Counted from the stretch's first letter, positions 10,948 to 22,305 are shown. The stretch: DNA of 64,000 bases from Phoronis australis (GCA_002633005.1 NMRA01000717.1:120075-184074); one strand, 5' to 3'. Notes: generated by a model not told the origin, from the letters alone. Made by a program: numbers and translations.

Positions 10948-13900
10948 TCACCTCTGTGTAGCAGACGATATCATGTGCTTCAACTCATCAAAGTTGTTGT
11001 CTTGTAAGCTTTTGCGTATCGCTTCAAAGAATCCAAAGTAGTGATGGAAGTTGTGTCTGGAAATACAAAGTTAAAGTGAATGATAAAAGTATGTTAATTT
11101 TGATACATCCAGTTGAGAAAACAGATGAAATTTGAATCTAACAATGGAAATAAGTCTCACTAAAGTTACCAACGTTGTGTTCGTCTCTATTAGCCATAAT
11201 AATAACAACATCAATAGCCAAGCTGCAGTCCGTGAGAGACGAATACAACATCGCTAACTTTATCAAGTTGTATTTCCAGTATTAGATTCAAATTTCATCT
11301 GTGTTAGACTGAATGAGAATGTCCTGGCTACAGATAACTAGACAGCACACTCAGAACCTCCACACTAGACAGCACACTCAGAACCTCCACACGAGACAGC
11401 ACACTCAGGACCTCCACACTAGACAGCACACTCAGAACCTCCACACTAGACAGCACACTCGGAACCTCCACACTAGACAGCACACTCAGAACCTCCACAC
11501 TTGTCAATAGTTCCCTCCATGCACGCAACCAGCTAAAATATGTGGAGACTCGAATTTCTTAGAACGTGGACCTTTTACTAAGATTCACAGGGTATGTTCA
11601 GAGCTATGAATTGTGTATTTGCCAAGTTTCAGCAATTCCTGCCTCTTTAGTGGACCTTTTTTGCCCAATTCACCAAATGGGGGGGCTCGTTCAAGCTCCC
11701 CCGAGTCACCCTAGCTGCGCGCATGCTCTTAATTTCACATTAAAATGAGCAGTACACAAGTTACTACATTTCATAAAGCCCCAAGCACAACTCAAGCAAT
11801 ACATCGGCCAGTAGTTCCATTAAGCTGCACACAAAACATCAGTCTGCCAGTCAGTAAATTCCTTGAAGATGTACTTTCATTACAAGTAGTAAGGTCTGCC
11901 AGCCAGTACATTCCTTAAAGTTGTACTTGCATTATGACTAGTACAGTCTGCCAGCTAGTAAAAGTCTTACTTACAACATGAGTAGTACACCAGCCAGTAG
12001 TTCTGACGTTTTCACCAAGTGATGCAGGTACGCCCTCGTGTGGTGGGTGCAAGTAAAACACGAACAGCTGGGCATTATGGGTGAGAAATCATCACAATAC
12101 CTGAATGAAGGTGAATAGAGATTGGTGATGGGGACCATTTAAATCACAAACTTTGAACACTTTCCTTGTTTCGCACGAATTACATTCACAAACAACTTTG
12201 CACTGCAGTAAAACAATCAAAATCCCAGATGTTATGTTATAAGAGCTATACCTGTCATCAGTGAAATCGATTTCGTAAGATCGATCTTTGTGAGTCGCCT
12301 CAACTTCACTCTTCTTGTTAATTGCATAGTTGAACACCAGGGCGGCGTTCCTCTCAGTCACAACATATGNATAGCCAAGCTGCAGTCCGTGAGAGATGAA
12401 TACAACGTCGCTAACTTTATTAAGTTTTATTTCCAGTATTAGATTCAAATTTCATCTGTGTTAGAGTGAATGAGAATGTCCTGGCTACAGATAACTAGAC
12501 AGCACACTCTGAACCTCCACACTTGAACACAAATGGGAAGTCATCATCACCATTATTAAGTAGAGTGAATTGTCATCAAACTGGGACAAAATAATGGCTC
12601 AAACTGATCAATTTTGATATTCCACAGACACCCCTAGCATTTAACCAGAATGCTCAATTACTGTTGCCAGTAAAACATTCCTAACATCTCACCTAGAACA
12701 CAGGGGGCAGCACACGTCATCTTATTATTGCCCAAGTGAAACTGCCACTAAAGAGTGAGGCCTTCTTACACCAACCACAGAAAATACAAGAACTCCGAAA
12801 ATAGTTCACATAAATCCATACTGACATGACCAGTACTTTAGTCAATAGTTCCCTCCATGCACGCAACCAGCTAAAATATGTGGATACTCGAATTTCTTAG
12901 AATGTGGACCTTTTACTAAGATTCACAGGGTATGTTCAGAGCTATGAATTGTGTATTTGCAAAGTTTCAGTAATTCCTGCCTCTTTAGTGGACCTTTTTT
13001 TGCCCAATTCACCAAATGGGGGGGCTCGTTCAAGCCCCCCCGAGTCACCCTAGCTGCGCGCATGCTCTTAATTTCATATTAAAATGAGCAGTACACAAGC
13101 TACTACATTTCATAAAGCCCCAAGCACAACTCAAGCAATACATCGGCCAGTAGTTCCATTAAGCTGCACATAAAACATCAGTCTGCCAGTCAGTAAATTC
13201 CTTGAAGTTGTACTTTCATTACAAGTAGTAAGGTCTGCCAGCCAGTACATTCCTTAAAGTTGTACTTGCATCATGACTAGTAGTCTGCCAGCTAGTAAAA
13301 GTCTTACTTACAACATGAGTAGTACACCAGCCAGTAGTTCTGACGTTTTCACCAAGTGATGCAGGTACGCCCTCGTGTGGTGGGTGCAAGTAAAACACGA
13401 ACAGCTGGGCATTATGGGTGAGAAATCATCACAATACCTGAATGAAGGTGAATAGAGATTGGTGATGGGGGATCATTTAAATCACAAACTTTGAACATTC
13501 CTTGTTTCGCACGAATTACATTCACAAACAACTTTGCACTGCAGTAAAACAAATCAAAATCCCAGATGTTATGTTATAAGAGCGATACCTGTCATCAGTG
13601 AAATCGATTTCGTAAGATCGATCTTTGTGAGTGGCCTCAACTTCACTCTTCTTGTTAATTGCATAGTTGAACACCAGGGCGGCGTTCCTCTCAGTCACAA
13701 CATATGGATAGCTGGAGTCAAAGATGTCTACACCACACTCGACTCCTTCCAACACTGACAGTGGTGTCCATACATGGCACATCAGGCGTGGCCTCTCAGG
13801 GGGTAAACACTCCTGCAGTGCAAGGTCAGACTACTTTATATTAGACAGAACCCTTATGAGGCCAGTTGTACAGGCTTTTCACCAGATGGTCTCTAATGGA

Positions 13901-16900
13901 AGATTAGGACAATTCTTTGTTGTGTGCAAAGCATGCCTGAGTGCACAGGGCATGCCGAAGTGTGCAGGGCATGGCGAAGTGTGCAGAGCGCCACGGAATC
14001 CCCAAGGCGCCATGGTAGTGTGCAGGGTGCAACAGAATGTGCGGGGAATGACGATGAAATGTATTCCAGCAAAGGATAAGAGGCCTCAAAAGAGAAATAA
14101 AGACACAGCGCTAAGTTTAAAGGGAACTTGTCTCTGCTTAGCTGCCAGTGTTGTATTCTGGACAAGAGTGCTTTGGGGTTTAAAAATATTACCACACTTT
14201 GCTAGTCCCATATCGGCCACCACCTCAAGCCAAGTGCAATGCGTACATGTACCGTTTTCATTCAAAGTTACAACTATAGGGTAAGTTTGGGTTTGTTGTC
14301 TTATTGACAACAAAAATTAAGTCTTATCACGCTGCAAATTATTACGTCACAGTTTTGTCAGCTTAGGTGGTTCAATTCTTGATCATATTAACAACTAAAT
14401 ACAGCAGTTTAAGTAACTGTCTGTGATGTTCCACAGATATCTCTTACCCACATCTTTTTCAGTATGTGCTTGACAGAAGACATGTCAAATGTCTCTGTGT
14501 CCGGCCCATTATGGTGAAACCCATCCACTACAAAACCTGCAAGGATCATTGACAGTACAGCGCATTGTCACTACAGCACATTGTCACTATAGCTTATTGT
14601 CACTACAGCACATTGTCACTTTAACACCTATTTGTAGATAATGCAGCGAAATGGTGAAGTAAGTGACTAGACAGTAACAGGTTGGTTGGTTTCAGAAGCT
14701 TTAATGTAGTAATCACAAGTTTAGCAAAAATAACCTCAACTGAATTGAAAGGGCTGTCTTCAAGGTACCATTAATACTTATAGATTGTTTCAATACTTAT
14801 CAGAGCAGAGGTAACTGAGATAAAGCTTTGCATAATACAAAACATTTGTGTAAGGATTGAAATTAGTCTAAAATCCTTCAACTTAGAGCAACAAAGCATA
14901 GTTTTTAACCTTGTAGTAAATATCCATTGTTTCCAAACAGTTACAATATACACACAGCCTTAATAGCAACATTATATTTCCAAAGATATTATGTTTGACG
15001 AGACATTTAACTTCTGTCATATTGTATCCTAGACTGAAGCGCCCCCTGTGAACAATGTCCAAGGCATGTGCATGACCCGAGGTAGTGCTGACCCTACCTG
15101 CCACAGGACGTTGTGCTGTTTCACAAGCAGATCTACAACGTTCCTGCACGTCAAAGCCACCAACTAGAACACCAAACATGGCCGACTGCAGCAGAGACTG
15201 GAAACAAAATGGTGACTTTTGACCCTAGCTTATAACAAGGCAGTGATGGCCTTTAAAGTGCCTGTCTTATAGAAATCATACAGTGATACACAGACTGTAG
15301 CCTGTAAATGCCCGTGTACCCCTACCAGATGGGAATTCGGCCAACACCCCCCCCCCCCCNNNNNNNNNNNNNNNNNNNNNNNNNNNNNNNNNNNNNACCC
15401 CCCCCCCCCCCCAATTCACCAAGATAATGTTTATCAATCTCAGCACCTACATTCTGGATATACAGCGATCACTTATGCAACATGACCCAAGATTTTAGTA
15501 AGGTTGGACACCAAACCTTCAGTCAGACTTCCATTGGACTAGATCAAACTCGACCAAGCTAAGGTGATGTTGAACCATGCCACAGTAAAATCATTCACCA
15601 ATCTTGTTCCACCATTTGGTCTCAGAAAGCAACAAGAAGTTGACACAGTGATAAGTGATGGATGTCGATGTGCCTGACTCCGCAAAAATATCTACAGTAC
15701 ACACAGAGTTTGACTAGTAATAAATTTTAACTAATCATTCAAGACACACGATGCACTTTTCTAACCTTTGACCCTTTCTGGAACTCCAAACATTCGTCCA
15801 AGAATGTCAGCGTCTTATCGACCAATCGGCGCAACTTTTTCTTGGCCGTGGTTTCATTGGCATCACCATCAGCGAGTGCATGGAACCAGTCTGGCTGACA
15901 TGACTCTATCATTTCCATGTAATCCTTGGACAGCAACTAAAATAAGCGCTGGCCAGGTGAACTACTGTACTATANCAACATGACCCAAGATTTTAGGATT
16001 TTAGTACGGTTGGACACCAAACCTTCAGTCAGACTTCCATTGGACTAGATCAAACTCGACCAAGCTAAGGTGATGTTGAACCATGCCACAGTAAAATCAA
16101 TCACTAATCTTGTTCCACCGTTTCGTCTCAGAAAGCAACAAGAAGTTGACACAGTGATAAGTGATGGATGTCGATGTGCCCGACCCCGCAAAAACATCTA
16201 CAGTACACACAGAGTTTGACTAGTAATAAATTTTAACTAATCATTCAAGACACACAATGCACTTTTCTAACCTTTGACCCTTTCTGGAACTCCAAACATT
16301 CGTCCAAGAATGTCAGCGTCTTATCGACCAATCGGCGCAACTTTTTCTTGGCCGTGGTTTCATTGGCATCACCATCAGCGAGTGCATGGAACCAGTCTGG
16401 CTGACATGACTCTATCATTTCCATGTAATCCTTGGACAGCAACTAAAATAAGCGCTGGCCAGGTGAACTACTGTACTATACTATAAACACACAAACATTA
16501 CTTACAAGAGAGGACTGCATTCTATCTAACAAGAACAGGGATTTGGTAGAGTGAAAATTCAAGCTTCAAACTGCATGATACAGCACATGTACAGACCATT
16601 GATTAGTCGCAAACTAAACCAGACCATGGGTAGATAACAATCAGTCAATGATTGAACAAAGCATTACCTGTGTCCAGCAGGCAAATGGAATGTCAAGCAT
16701 CTGAATGTATACCAAATTTAAGTGTACTCAACCGGGTTGTGGCAGACAGTATGACTAGACGACTGGAACACAAACACACACATCAACCTAGTGGCCCATC
16801 CAATGACAAACTTAAACACTGAGAAACAAATCATCATAACGTAAACCCCGCATATTATTATACTGCTCAAGGCATGAAAAAACAAAACATTAATATGTTG

Positions 16901-18741
16901 ATACATTACTGCAATTTTGCCTCCTTTCCCCCACACGGCAACATTCTTCTTCCCATTGTATCCAGGTGGCAGCACTATAGCAGGATCATGTAGGGAGGCA
17001 TACACGAGATGGCTCTGTAGGGCTGTGAAATGACCTAGACCTTTGTTGTATTGGCCGAGTTGATTCTTGTGCTCTAATCTAAAATGGAAATATCATTTAT
17101 TAAAACTCATTGCTATTTCTATTGCAAAGTAAGAAGAAAGTTAAACTTTCACGGTAACGTGGAATTCTAGAAAGGTTCACAAAGAGACTACATGGGGCAA
17201 AAAATCATGCAGACAATGAAGTCATTTTATACGAGTAAGTGATAAAAATACAGAAGATGAAATACCAAACATTCCATTAAATTCAACACAGCACTGGTCA
17301 TTGCTCAAAATCAAATAGGAACCTGAAACGTCATGTAAACATGTGATTTGAGACGCTGTGTACTGCCGTCACATTCCTTCTAGACAGAATATGACATTAC
17401 CTCTTCAAGCAAGCACTTTTATTATACTTACAACAAATTGAGAGGAAGGTGGGCACAAGAAGGCAATGAGCTAATGTGTGACAACATGTCCTGTGTCAAA
17501 TAGGGGGCGCTACCTGCAACAAAAAATAAAAGAAATATGGCATGGGAAGACAATGAGCTCTTGAGTGACAACGTGTCCATCATCAAATAGGGGACGCTGT
17601 TTCAAACAAAAACTAGCAAATGATGGTGAGTTAGATGTTCATAGGCTGGACCATACATGTATATCTTTTGGGTCCTACCCGGTCTCTTTTTCAGATTCCC
17701 GCCCTTCATTGTCCTGTGGTAACCAGGTGAGACACCTATTGGCCATCAGATGTTTTATCCTTAGGGTGGAGCTTAGTTGTCCACCCCTAAGACAAAACAT
17801 CTGGCTTCAAAAATGTGGTGTGAGCCACAAATTCATCTGTGCAGAATGCCCAGCATCATATTGGGGAAACTCAGTAATTTAGATAGAGTGAAGGAACACG
17901 GGCGAAAAAATCTTGGTACTCTCACAGTAGTGGTAGACCACTGTGTGTCAACCCTTCACAATATTACCCCAAATGATGTGACTATCCTGGCCAAGGACAT
18001 ATTCTGGAGCCGCATAATATGCGCGTCTGTCAAGACCAGGAGGGGGAAACCCTACCTTAATATGGATCGGAGGTATGACCTGTCTCTCATCTATAATTTC
18101 ATAGCTTCATGTCACCACCAGTAGGTGTCTCACCTGGCTACCACGTGACGGGAGGGCGGGAAAGTTCGACACTAAAGAAGGGCTCGGGTAAGACCTGAAA
18201 GCTAATGCAATCCAAAGCTTGACCAGACTCCAAACAGGAGTCACATCATGAAATTCATTCCACCAAAAACTAGTGATATTAAATAGTGATATCAAATAGT
18301 GATATTAAACAGTGATATTAAACAGTGATATTAAACAGTGATATTAAACAGTGATATTAAACAGTGATATTAAACAGTGATATTAAACAGTGATATTAAA
18401 TAGTGATATTAAATAGTGATATTAAATAGTGATATTAAATAGTGATATCAAAACAAGCAGATGGAAGTGTGAGCAGCAGACTATTCACAATCTGAGAGCA
18501 GGCAGAAGCTATAACAACAATACATTTGCAATTAACTTAACATTCAGGCATGCATCAAGTTTAGACCAGATGTGACAAAAACACAATAACCAAGTTGACC
18601 TGGACATAACCACACCTCACCTTTCTTGGTATACACCATACACATGGGTGTAGTGAATACCTTGTCACCTTGGAGACCTGCTTCAGTAATAACACCCAAT
18701 CTACAGCCGCCATTACGCACTTTAGTGATTGAGAATTTCAT
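10948..18741 (-). CDS. QTRT2: Queuine tRNA-ribosyltransferase accessory subunit 2
   Basis: Non-catalytic partner of QTRT1; together they exchange guanine-34 for queuine in tRNAs with GUN anticodons. Exons in transcription order: 18741..18621, 17513..17432, 17078..16910, 16442..16272 (second copy 15936..15766), 15197..15098, 14536..14448, 13812..13589, 13437..13312 (second copy 12100..11975) and 11056..10948. Using one copy of each, all phases agree and give 396 codons plus TGA; the human protein is 415. Landmarks: MKFSITKV start, [61 protein letters not shown] and [10 protein letters not shown]. The zinc ligands are Cys331, Cys333 and Cys336 (CSCFTC) plus His362, with the same 26-residue Cys-His spacing as in human. 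The start is chosen by match to the family N terminus just after a TTTCAG acceptor. The duplicated exons are judged to be assembly copies. Confidence 0.93.
11214..12369 (-). repeat. Allelic copy of QTRT2 exons 7-8 region (left of N)
   Basis: Repeats 12371-13706 with small differences, and the two are separated by a single N at 12370. It carries the end of exon 7 (12252..12369, cut by the N) and a full exon 8 (11975..12100). It has seven units of a 27-bp minisatellite where the other copy has about one, and lacks about 320 bp present there at 12520-12840. This is best read as a second haplotype. Confidence 0.8.
11337..11505 (+). repeat. 27-bp minisatellite, about six to seven copies
   Basis: The unit is cagcacactcagaacctcca plus cactaga. 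The allelic partner near 12495-12522 has a single unit, so this is a length-variable tract. Confidence 0.85.
12371..13706 (-). repeat. Allelic copy of QTRT2 exons 7-8 region (right of N)
   Basis: Partner of 11214-12369. It holds exon 8 (13312..13437) and joins the only complete exon 7 (13589..13812). Both copies of exon 8 have the same splice sites and the same zinc motif. Confidence 0.8.
14546..14625 (+). repeat. Short tandem repeat in QTRT2 intron
   Basis: About four or five units of attgtcactacagcac with small changes, in the intron between exons 5 and 6. Confidence 0.6.
15350..15412. other. Assembly gap inside a poly-C run
   Basis: A C run, then 37 N, then another C run. It lies in the QTRT2 intron between exons 4 and 5 and is probably a homopolymer that could not be sequenced. 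Confidence 0.9.
15478..16480 (-). repeat. Doubled QTRT2 exon 4 segment around N 15975
   Basis: 15478-15974 and 15976-16480 are near-identical and joined by a single N. Each has a full exon 4 (15766..15936 and 16272..16442) encoding [17 protein letters not shown] with the same splice sites. Coding differences are absent or minimal, while the intronic parts differ by substitutions and a short indel. An allelic join fits better than a true exon duplication. Confidence 0.8.
17541..17600 (-). pseudogene. Decayed partial copy of QTRT2 exon 2
   Basis: On the minus strand this reads [19 protein letters not shown], clearly related to exon 2 (17432..17513, [19 protein letters not shown]). It lies immediately upstream of exon 2 in the direction of transcription. 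The acceptor AG has been lost at the matching position and the 3' half has become the pyrimidine tract of the real exon, so it cannot be spliced in the same way. No N lies nearby, so this is an old duplication rather than an assembly effect. Confidence 0.6.
17670..18200 (+). mobile_element. Penelope-like retroelement remnant (GIY-YIG part)
   Basis: Two adjoining frames encode what looks like the C-terminal endonuclease of a Penelope-like element: [18 protein letters not shown] (about 17800-17865), then after a frameshift [24 protein letters not shown] and [14 protein letters not shown]...YN, ending at a stop at 18124. The piece is flanked by inverted arms of about 45-75 bp: 17694-17740 (cagattcccgccc...caggtgagacacct) against 18122-18165. 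Penelope elements carry GIY-YIG endonucleases and complex terminal repeats. It lies antisense in QTRT2 intron 1 and is inactive. Confidence 0.55.
18270..18452 (+). repeat. 14-bp tandem repeat, about 12 copies
   Basis: The unit is agtgatattaaaca with t/c variants, in QTRT2 intron 1. Confidence 0.85.
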
Positions 18742-19166
18742 GCTGAAATGCAAAAAAAATTTGCTTGCAGATATTAATAGCAGAAGACATTTGCACCAGA
18801 ATATATTTATAATACTAGAAGGCATTTATAGCACAGACATTTAAAAATACCAGATGACATTAAGAGATATTTATAGCAAGACATTTACTACAAAGTTTGC
18901 TTCAAGCACGAGCTGGAGGAGTTACATGTTGAATTAGTGAGAGTTCTCTACTGTACATGTAATCAAGAAGTGTTGTGAGAGAACAACAGAGTTTGATTGA
19001 ACTGAAAAGTGATCCCTCAGTTCTCTAAGCAGTGTTGTGTCTTTCTTGTTCAAGGTGCGAGTCACACAAGACCTCTCTTAATACTGGCTCAATTGTGGTG
19101 AGAAGGAAAGCAGTTTCAATGCCAGCCAGCTAATTGCATGAAGACTACCGTCAAAATGTATCATTA

Positions 19167-19688
19167 CGTTGCTCCCAACTTGTTCGATTGCATAGACCAA
19201 CAACAAGTTGGGAAGATGACCTTGTAGCCAATATCTTACACAAGTGATTAACCCCATTCTGGCATTTATGGTTGGAGGGCCAGCTCTCTTTTGTTCAATA
19301 ATTGCTCTAATCTCCAATAAGATCATATCTAGCCTGACTGGGCCGAGGTGTTAAAAATAAAAGTTACGTTATAACATATTTGAACATTAACCAGTAGCAT
19401 TTCTGAAATCCTCGTCAAAGGGTGATCATGTTTAGTTTTTGAATCACCTAAATCGCCCAACTACAACCGGAGGTAAGACAATTTATTCTTCCCGAACGTA
19501 CCAAAATCGCTCTGGGTTTGACTGTGTTCACAAGTGGTCTGTAATATGCCTGGTAGATAATTGGCCAGTCTGTTGTCATACCAGACAAAAGACTGTGCTT
19601 GGCAGTTAACAAAGAAGCTAAATGTTATCACACACTCACAACCCTCTACCTCTGGTAAAGTCAGTGAACGGAAAAACGCCGTCATGTG
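19167..19688 (+). mobile_element. Hairpin-headed repeat, copy 2
   Basis: Full-length relative of 7891-8430 in the same orientation, about 520 bp. The opening ctcccaacttgt...acaagttggga stem is perfect here. It lies in the QTRT2 5' intron. Noncoding. Confidence 0.6.
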
Positions 19689-19871
19689 GCTTTGCCACGC
19701 CAAGACTAGCAGTTTCAATGGGTAAAACATAGAAGTGCTAGTAAAAAGTCAACGCAGCAATCAAGTAATTTTGGGGAATACCTCAAAACCAGCAAAGCCA
19801 ACAGCGCAGAGTGTACCTTGAGACCGTTCACAATTTCAATGGACTTTCAGTTGCTAGTAAAGGCAATAATC

Positions 19872-20035
19872 AGTGGCGGATTTGGGGGAGGGGCAAGAGA
19901 GCCATGTCCCCTCCAATTTCTCCCTAATTCCATTAGGTAGTTCGGGGGTGCGAATGTCTGAGGGCAAAATCATGGTTAATATTCACTTATGGCTCCCCTA
20001 ACTCAAAATCCTGGGCCCTTCCCTCATAGTCATAT
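19872..20035 (+). mobile_element. Truncated hAT-like MITE
   Basis: Begins cagtggcggatttggggg, a start typical of widespread hAT-like MITEs, and has the matching caaaatcctgg-type block near 20003. The far terminal repeat is degenerate and no target duplication was found. Confidence 0.4.
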
Positions 20036-20693
20036 TGCCGGTGTAATGTAGGATTATGGGTTTTCTCCACTGAATCACGCCTCACGGGCATCAAACTGGT
20101 TCTCAAAATACAGGCACGATGTATCCGACTATTGCCAGTAAACGCAATGATTTTGAACTTATGACTGTCACGCAGATACCACGCTCGACACTGGCCGCCA
20201 CTAGCAAAGCCACGGAACTGAACGTCGTGGTTGATGGACAATAAAGTGCCGGGTGGAGTGGATTTTCTCCAAGCCACCGTGGCGTCCTCCGTCTCCCTTT
20301 CTCGCTCTCTTTCTCTTTCTCTCTCAAGCTACATTTGTGTTTCACTAAGAGATCGGGTTCATTTTTTTGCATTAGAACATCAGCTAAAGAAGTTATTTTC
20401 TTGCAATACCTCCAAAAAGAGTTACAATTCAACACGAGCTTTGTGCCAGGAAGGAGAAAATTTCATTCGAACATGTTCATGTGAGGACGAGGATAGTAAT
20501 TCTATTTTCTTCCGTAAAGAGCAGTAGGGAACCTCCTTTTGCTCAATGTCTTGTGTAACTGCTGGCTCTTCAACGTGGCACAAATATAGGAACCTGACTG
20601 GTAAATATATAAAATACAACTAGATATATTATTTCTCACTCATTTATGAATAAAGATAGCATGTTCTTACAATCTTTATACGCGAAAACTCAC

Positions 20694-20870
20694 CCATTGA
20701 TTTTATGCAAGTAACGATCCTAAAGGAAGTGACGTCAGTTTTCAAAATACATTTGCATATTTTGTCGTTGCTCGCCATTTTTGTGTCTTCTACGGGATTC
20801 TGACAGCTTCCCCAATCGTTATTAATCGTCAGCATCCTACATTTACGAGTATTTATTAGGACAGTACATT
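20694..20870 (-). other. Possible 5' non-coding exon of QTRT2
   Basis: The minus strand has a good donor (atgg/gtgagt at 20694/20693), and the first QTRT2 coding exon begins just after an acceptor, so an upstream exon is required. This is the nearest sensible one. An upstream ATG here would run out of frame and stop at the join, giving a short uORF. The start boundary is a guess. Confidence 0.35.
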
Positions 20871-20904
20871 GTTCTTAAGTAATCACCCATTGGAACGGAC
20901 CGAG
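20800..20904. promoter_or_regulatory. Probable bidirectional promoter, QTRT2/PRRC2
   Basis: Lies between the proposed minus-strand exon and a plus-strand donor (ccgag/gtaagt at 20904/20905) suited to PRRC2 exon 1. It has ccaat at 20810-20814 and cattgg near 20888 (a reversed CCAAT) and no TATA box. Head-to-head spacing under about 100 bp is inferred from splice signals, not from transcripts. Confidence 0.35.
20880..20904 (+). other. Possible PRRC2 non-coding exon 1 (3' end)
   Basis: A strong donor, gaccgag/gtaagt. The coding exon at 24467 has its own acceptor upstream of the ATG, so a non-coding exon must exist 5' of it. The transcription start is unknown. Confidence 0.4.
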
Positions 20905-21388
20905 GTAAGTCACCAAATGTGAAAATGCGTTTGAATTTTTTTATGCTTTTAACTACGCAATCGGCTTCCTTTTTCTTCTGAATATCTAATGACCTTATTG
21001 ACCCATAATTTCATACTCAGTGTGTTCCTTTGTGCTACCCCAATCGACGCCTACTGTTAGATGAGCGAAGGAAGGTGTGGATCATCTTTGCCTCAAGTCA
21101 AATGCAAGTAATTAAATAACTGAGTGAGTGGCGATGTCTCAATGGCAGGGGGTCTTATGAATTGATTCGCAGTTCTCGTTGGACGAGTTTAACTTGCGAA
21201 AAACTTAACAACAGCGAAATAACTTTTATTTAAGGTTTCTCTTCTGATGAGGAATTTTGCTGCCTATCGTTGGCCATTCTGTAACACACATCCACTGAAC
21301 GGGTCCGTTATTCAATGACAATGACACCTTGGTTCTTAAAATAGGATCCGCTGCTGGGACTGCGATGTGTTCTCCACTCATGCCAGTT

Positions 21389-22136
21389 CAGGCAACACGT
21401 AGTCCTAGCCCCTCGGTTGGCCACCCGCGGCATTGAGGGCGATGTTATTACTTAATGCCAGTTTAGGCAATTCCATCGCCATGGATGCCGCAGGCATACA
21501 GGGGCGATAGTACATCTTCACAAAAATGCACATGAAGTTATAAACAATTCATATCATAATGATTCAGTCTAGATAAATTGAACAAATTGGTGAAAGTCTG
21601 TCGAGGTTTGCTCTAGTTTCTCTTCCCGGTTGCCATTTTGAAGAAGTTGCATGAAATCACGCATGTTGACAAATAAAAAGCCCAAGGGCACAGATCTTAC
21701 AAATTTCACCTGTTACCTTCTCGTGCTATTTTGCAAGTGTCACGTGCTAGTGTTCCGCGTTTCGCTCAATTTTGCGCTAGCCTTTGCCTAACTCACGTGA
21801 CTCAGTTGACATACTTTGTGGTTATCGCGCATGGTGAAAAAGTTGACGACAACCAAAAAAGTGGAATTGGAATTCTTCGCCAAAGTCAATTTAATTCTCA
21901 CAACTACGCTTCATCAAAGATATGTATAGAAGTAGAAAAGACCAATGATGAAATTAAGCGTTTTTTTAAATGATAGTTTTAAGTGTGGAATGTATTTTTT
22001 GACAAGGTGAAAACTCAAAATCGGTGGCCGTTTTGGTCTTTCTCCTGTTTAAAATACATGTAACGAAATGCGCACAGAAAGCGAATGTAAGTATTGTAGC
22101 CCCTAAATGGCCAACCGAGGGGCTACGTGTTGCCTA
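21389..22136 (+). mobile_element. DNA transposon remnant with 9-bp target duplication
   Basis: Flanked by the direct repeat atgccagtt (21380-21388 and 22137-22145). The ends are inverted: caggcaacacgtag...cccctcggttggcca on the left and its complement ending gtgttgccta on the right; the left arm has a 6-base insertion. 748 bp with no transposase. A nine-base duplication suggests Mutator-like, and eight would suggest hAT. A third atgccagttta block lies inside at about 21457. Confidence 0.6.
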
Positions 22137-22194
22137 ATGCCAGTTACCCTGATTTCCAGTACCAGTCAATCACTGGACAACTGGATATCACCTG

Positions 22195-22305
22195 GGCTCA
22201 GTTGCATAAAGTTATACGCCATTTAGCAAGATGTCGCATTATCACGTGTCACGTTCTTATTGTTGAGCAATGCACCTGACGTCATGCAACAATCAAACTT
22301 GTCTT
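22195..22305 (-). mobile_element. Second copy of the 8676-type MITE, partial
   Basis: Reads as the reverse complement of 8676-8820 with cagttgcataaagttatacgcc, gtcacgtt and caatgcacctgacgtcatg in the same order. The far end is not found. Confidence 0.45.

Noticed and set aside
12092-12369. Read-through after QTRT2 exon 7 with a tempting CECNSC zinc-like motif
   Set aside because: It lies in the intron. The allelic copy is frameshifted there, and the real CSCFTC zinc exon follows with canonical splice sites and correct phase.
15766-16442. Mutually exclusive exon 4 pair in QTRT2
   Set aside because: The copies are near-identical, include matching intron, and meet at a single N; allele redundancy explains this more simply.
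17748-17806. Hammerhead ribozyme in the Penelope-like fragment
   Set aside because: A hairpin is present, but the conserved ctgatga and gaaa cores are missing.
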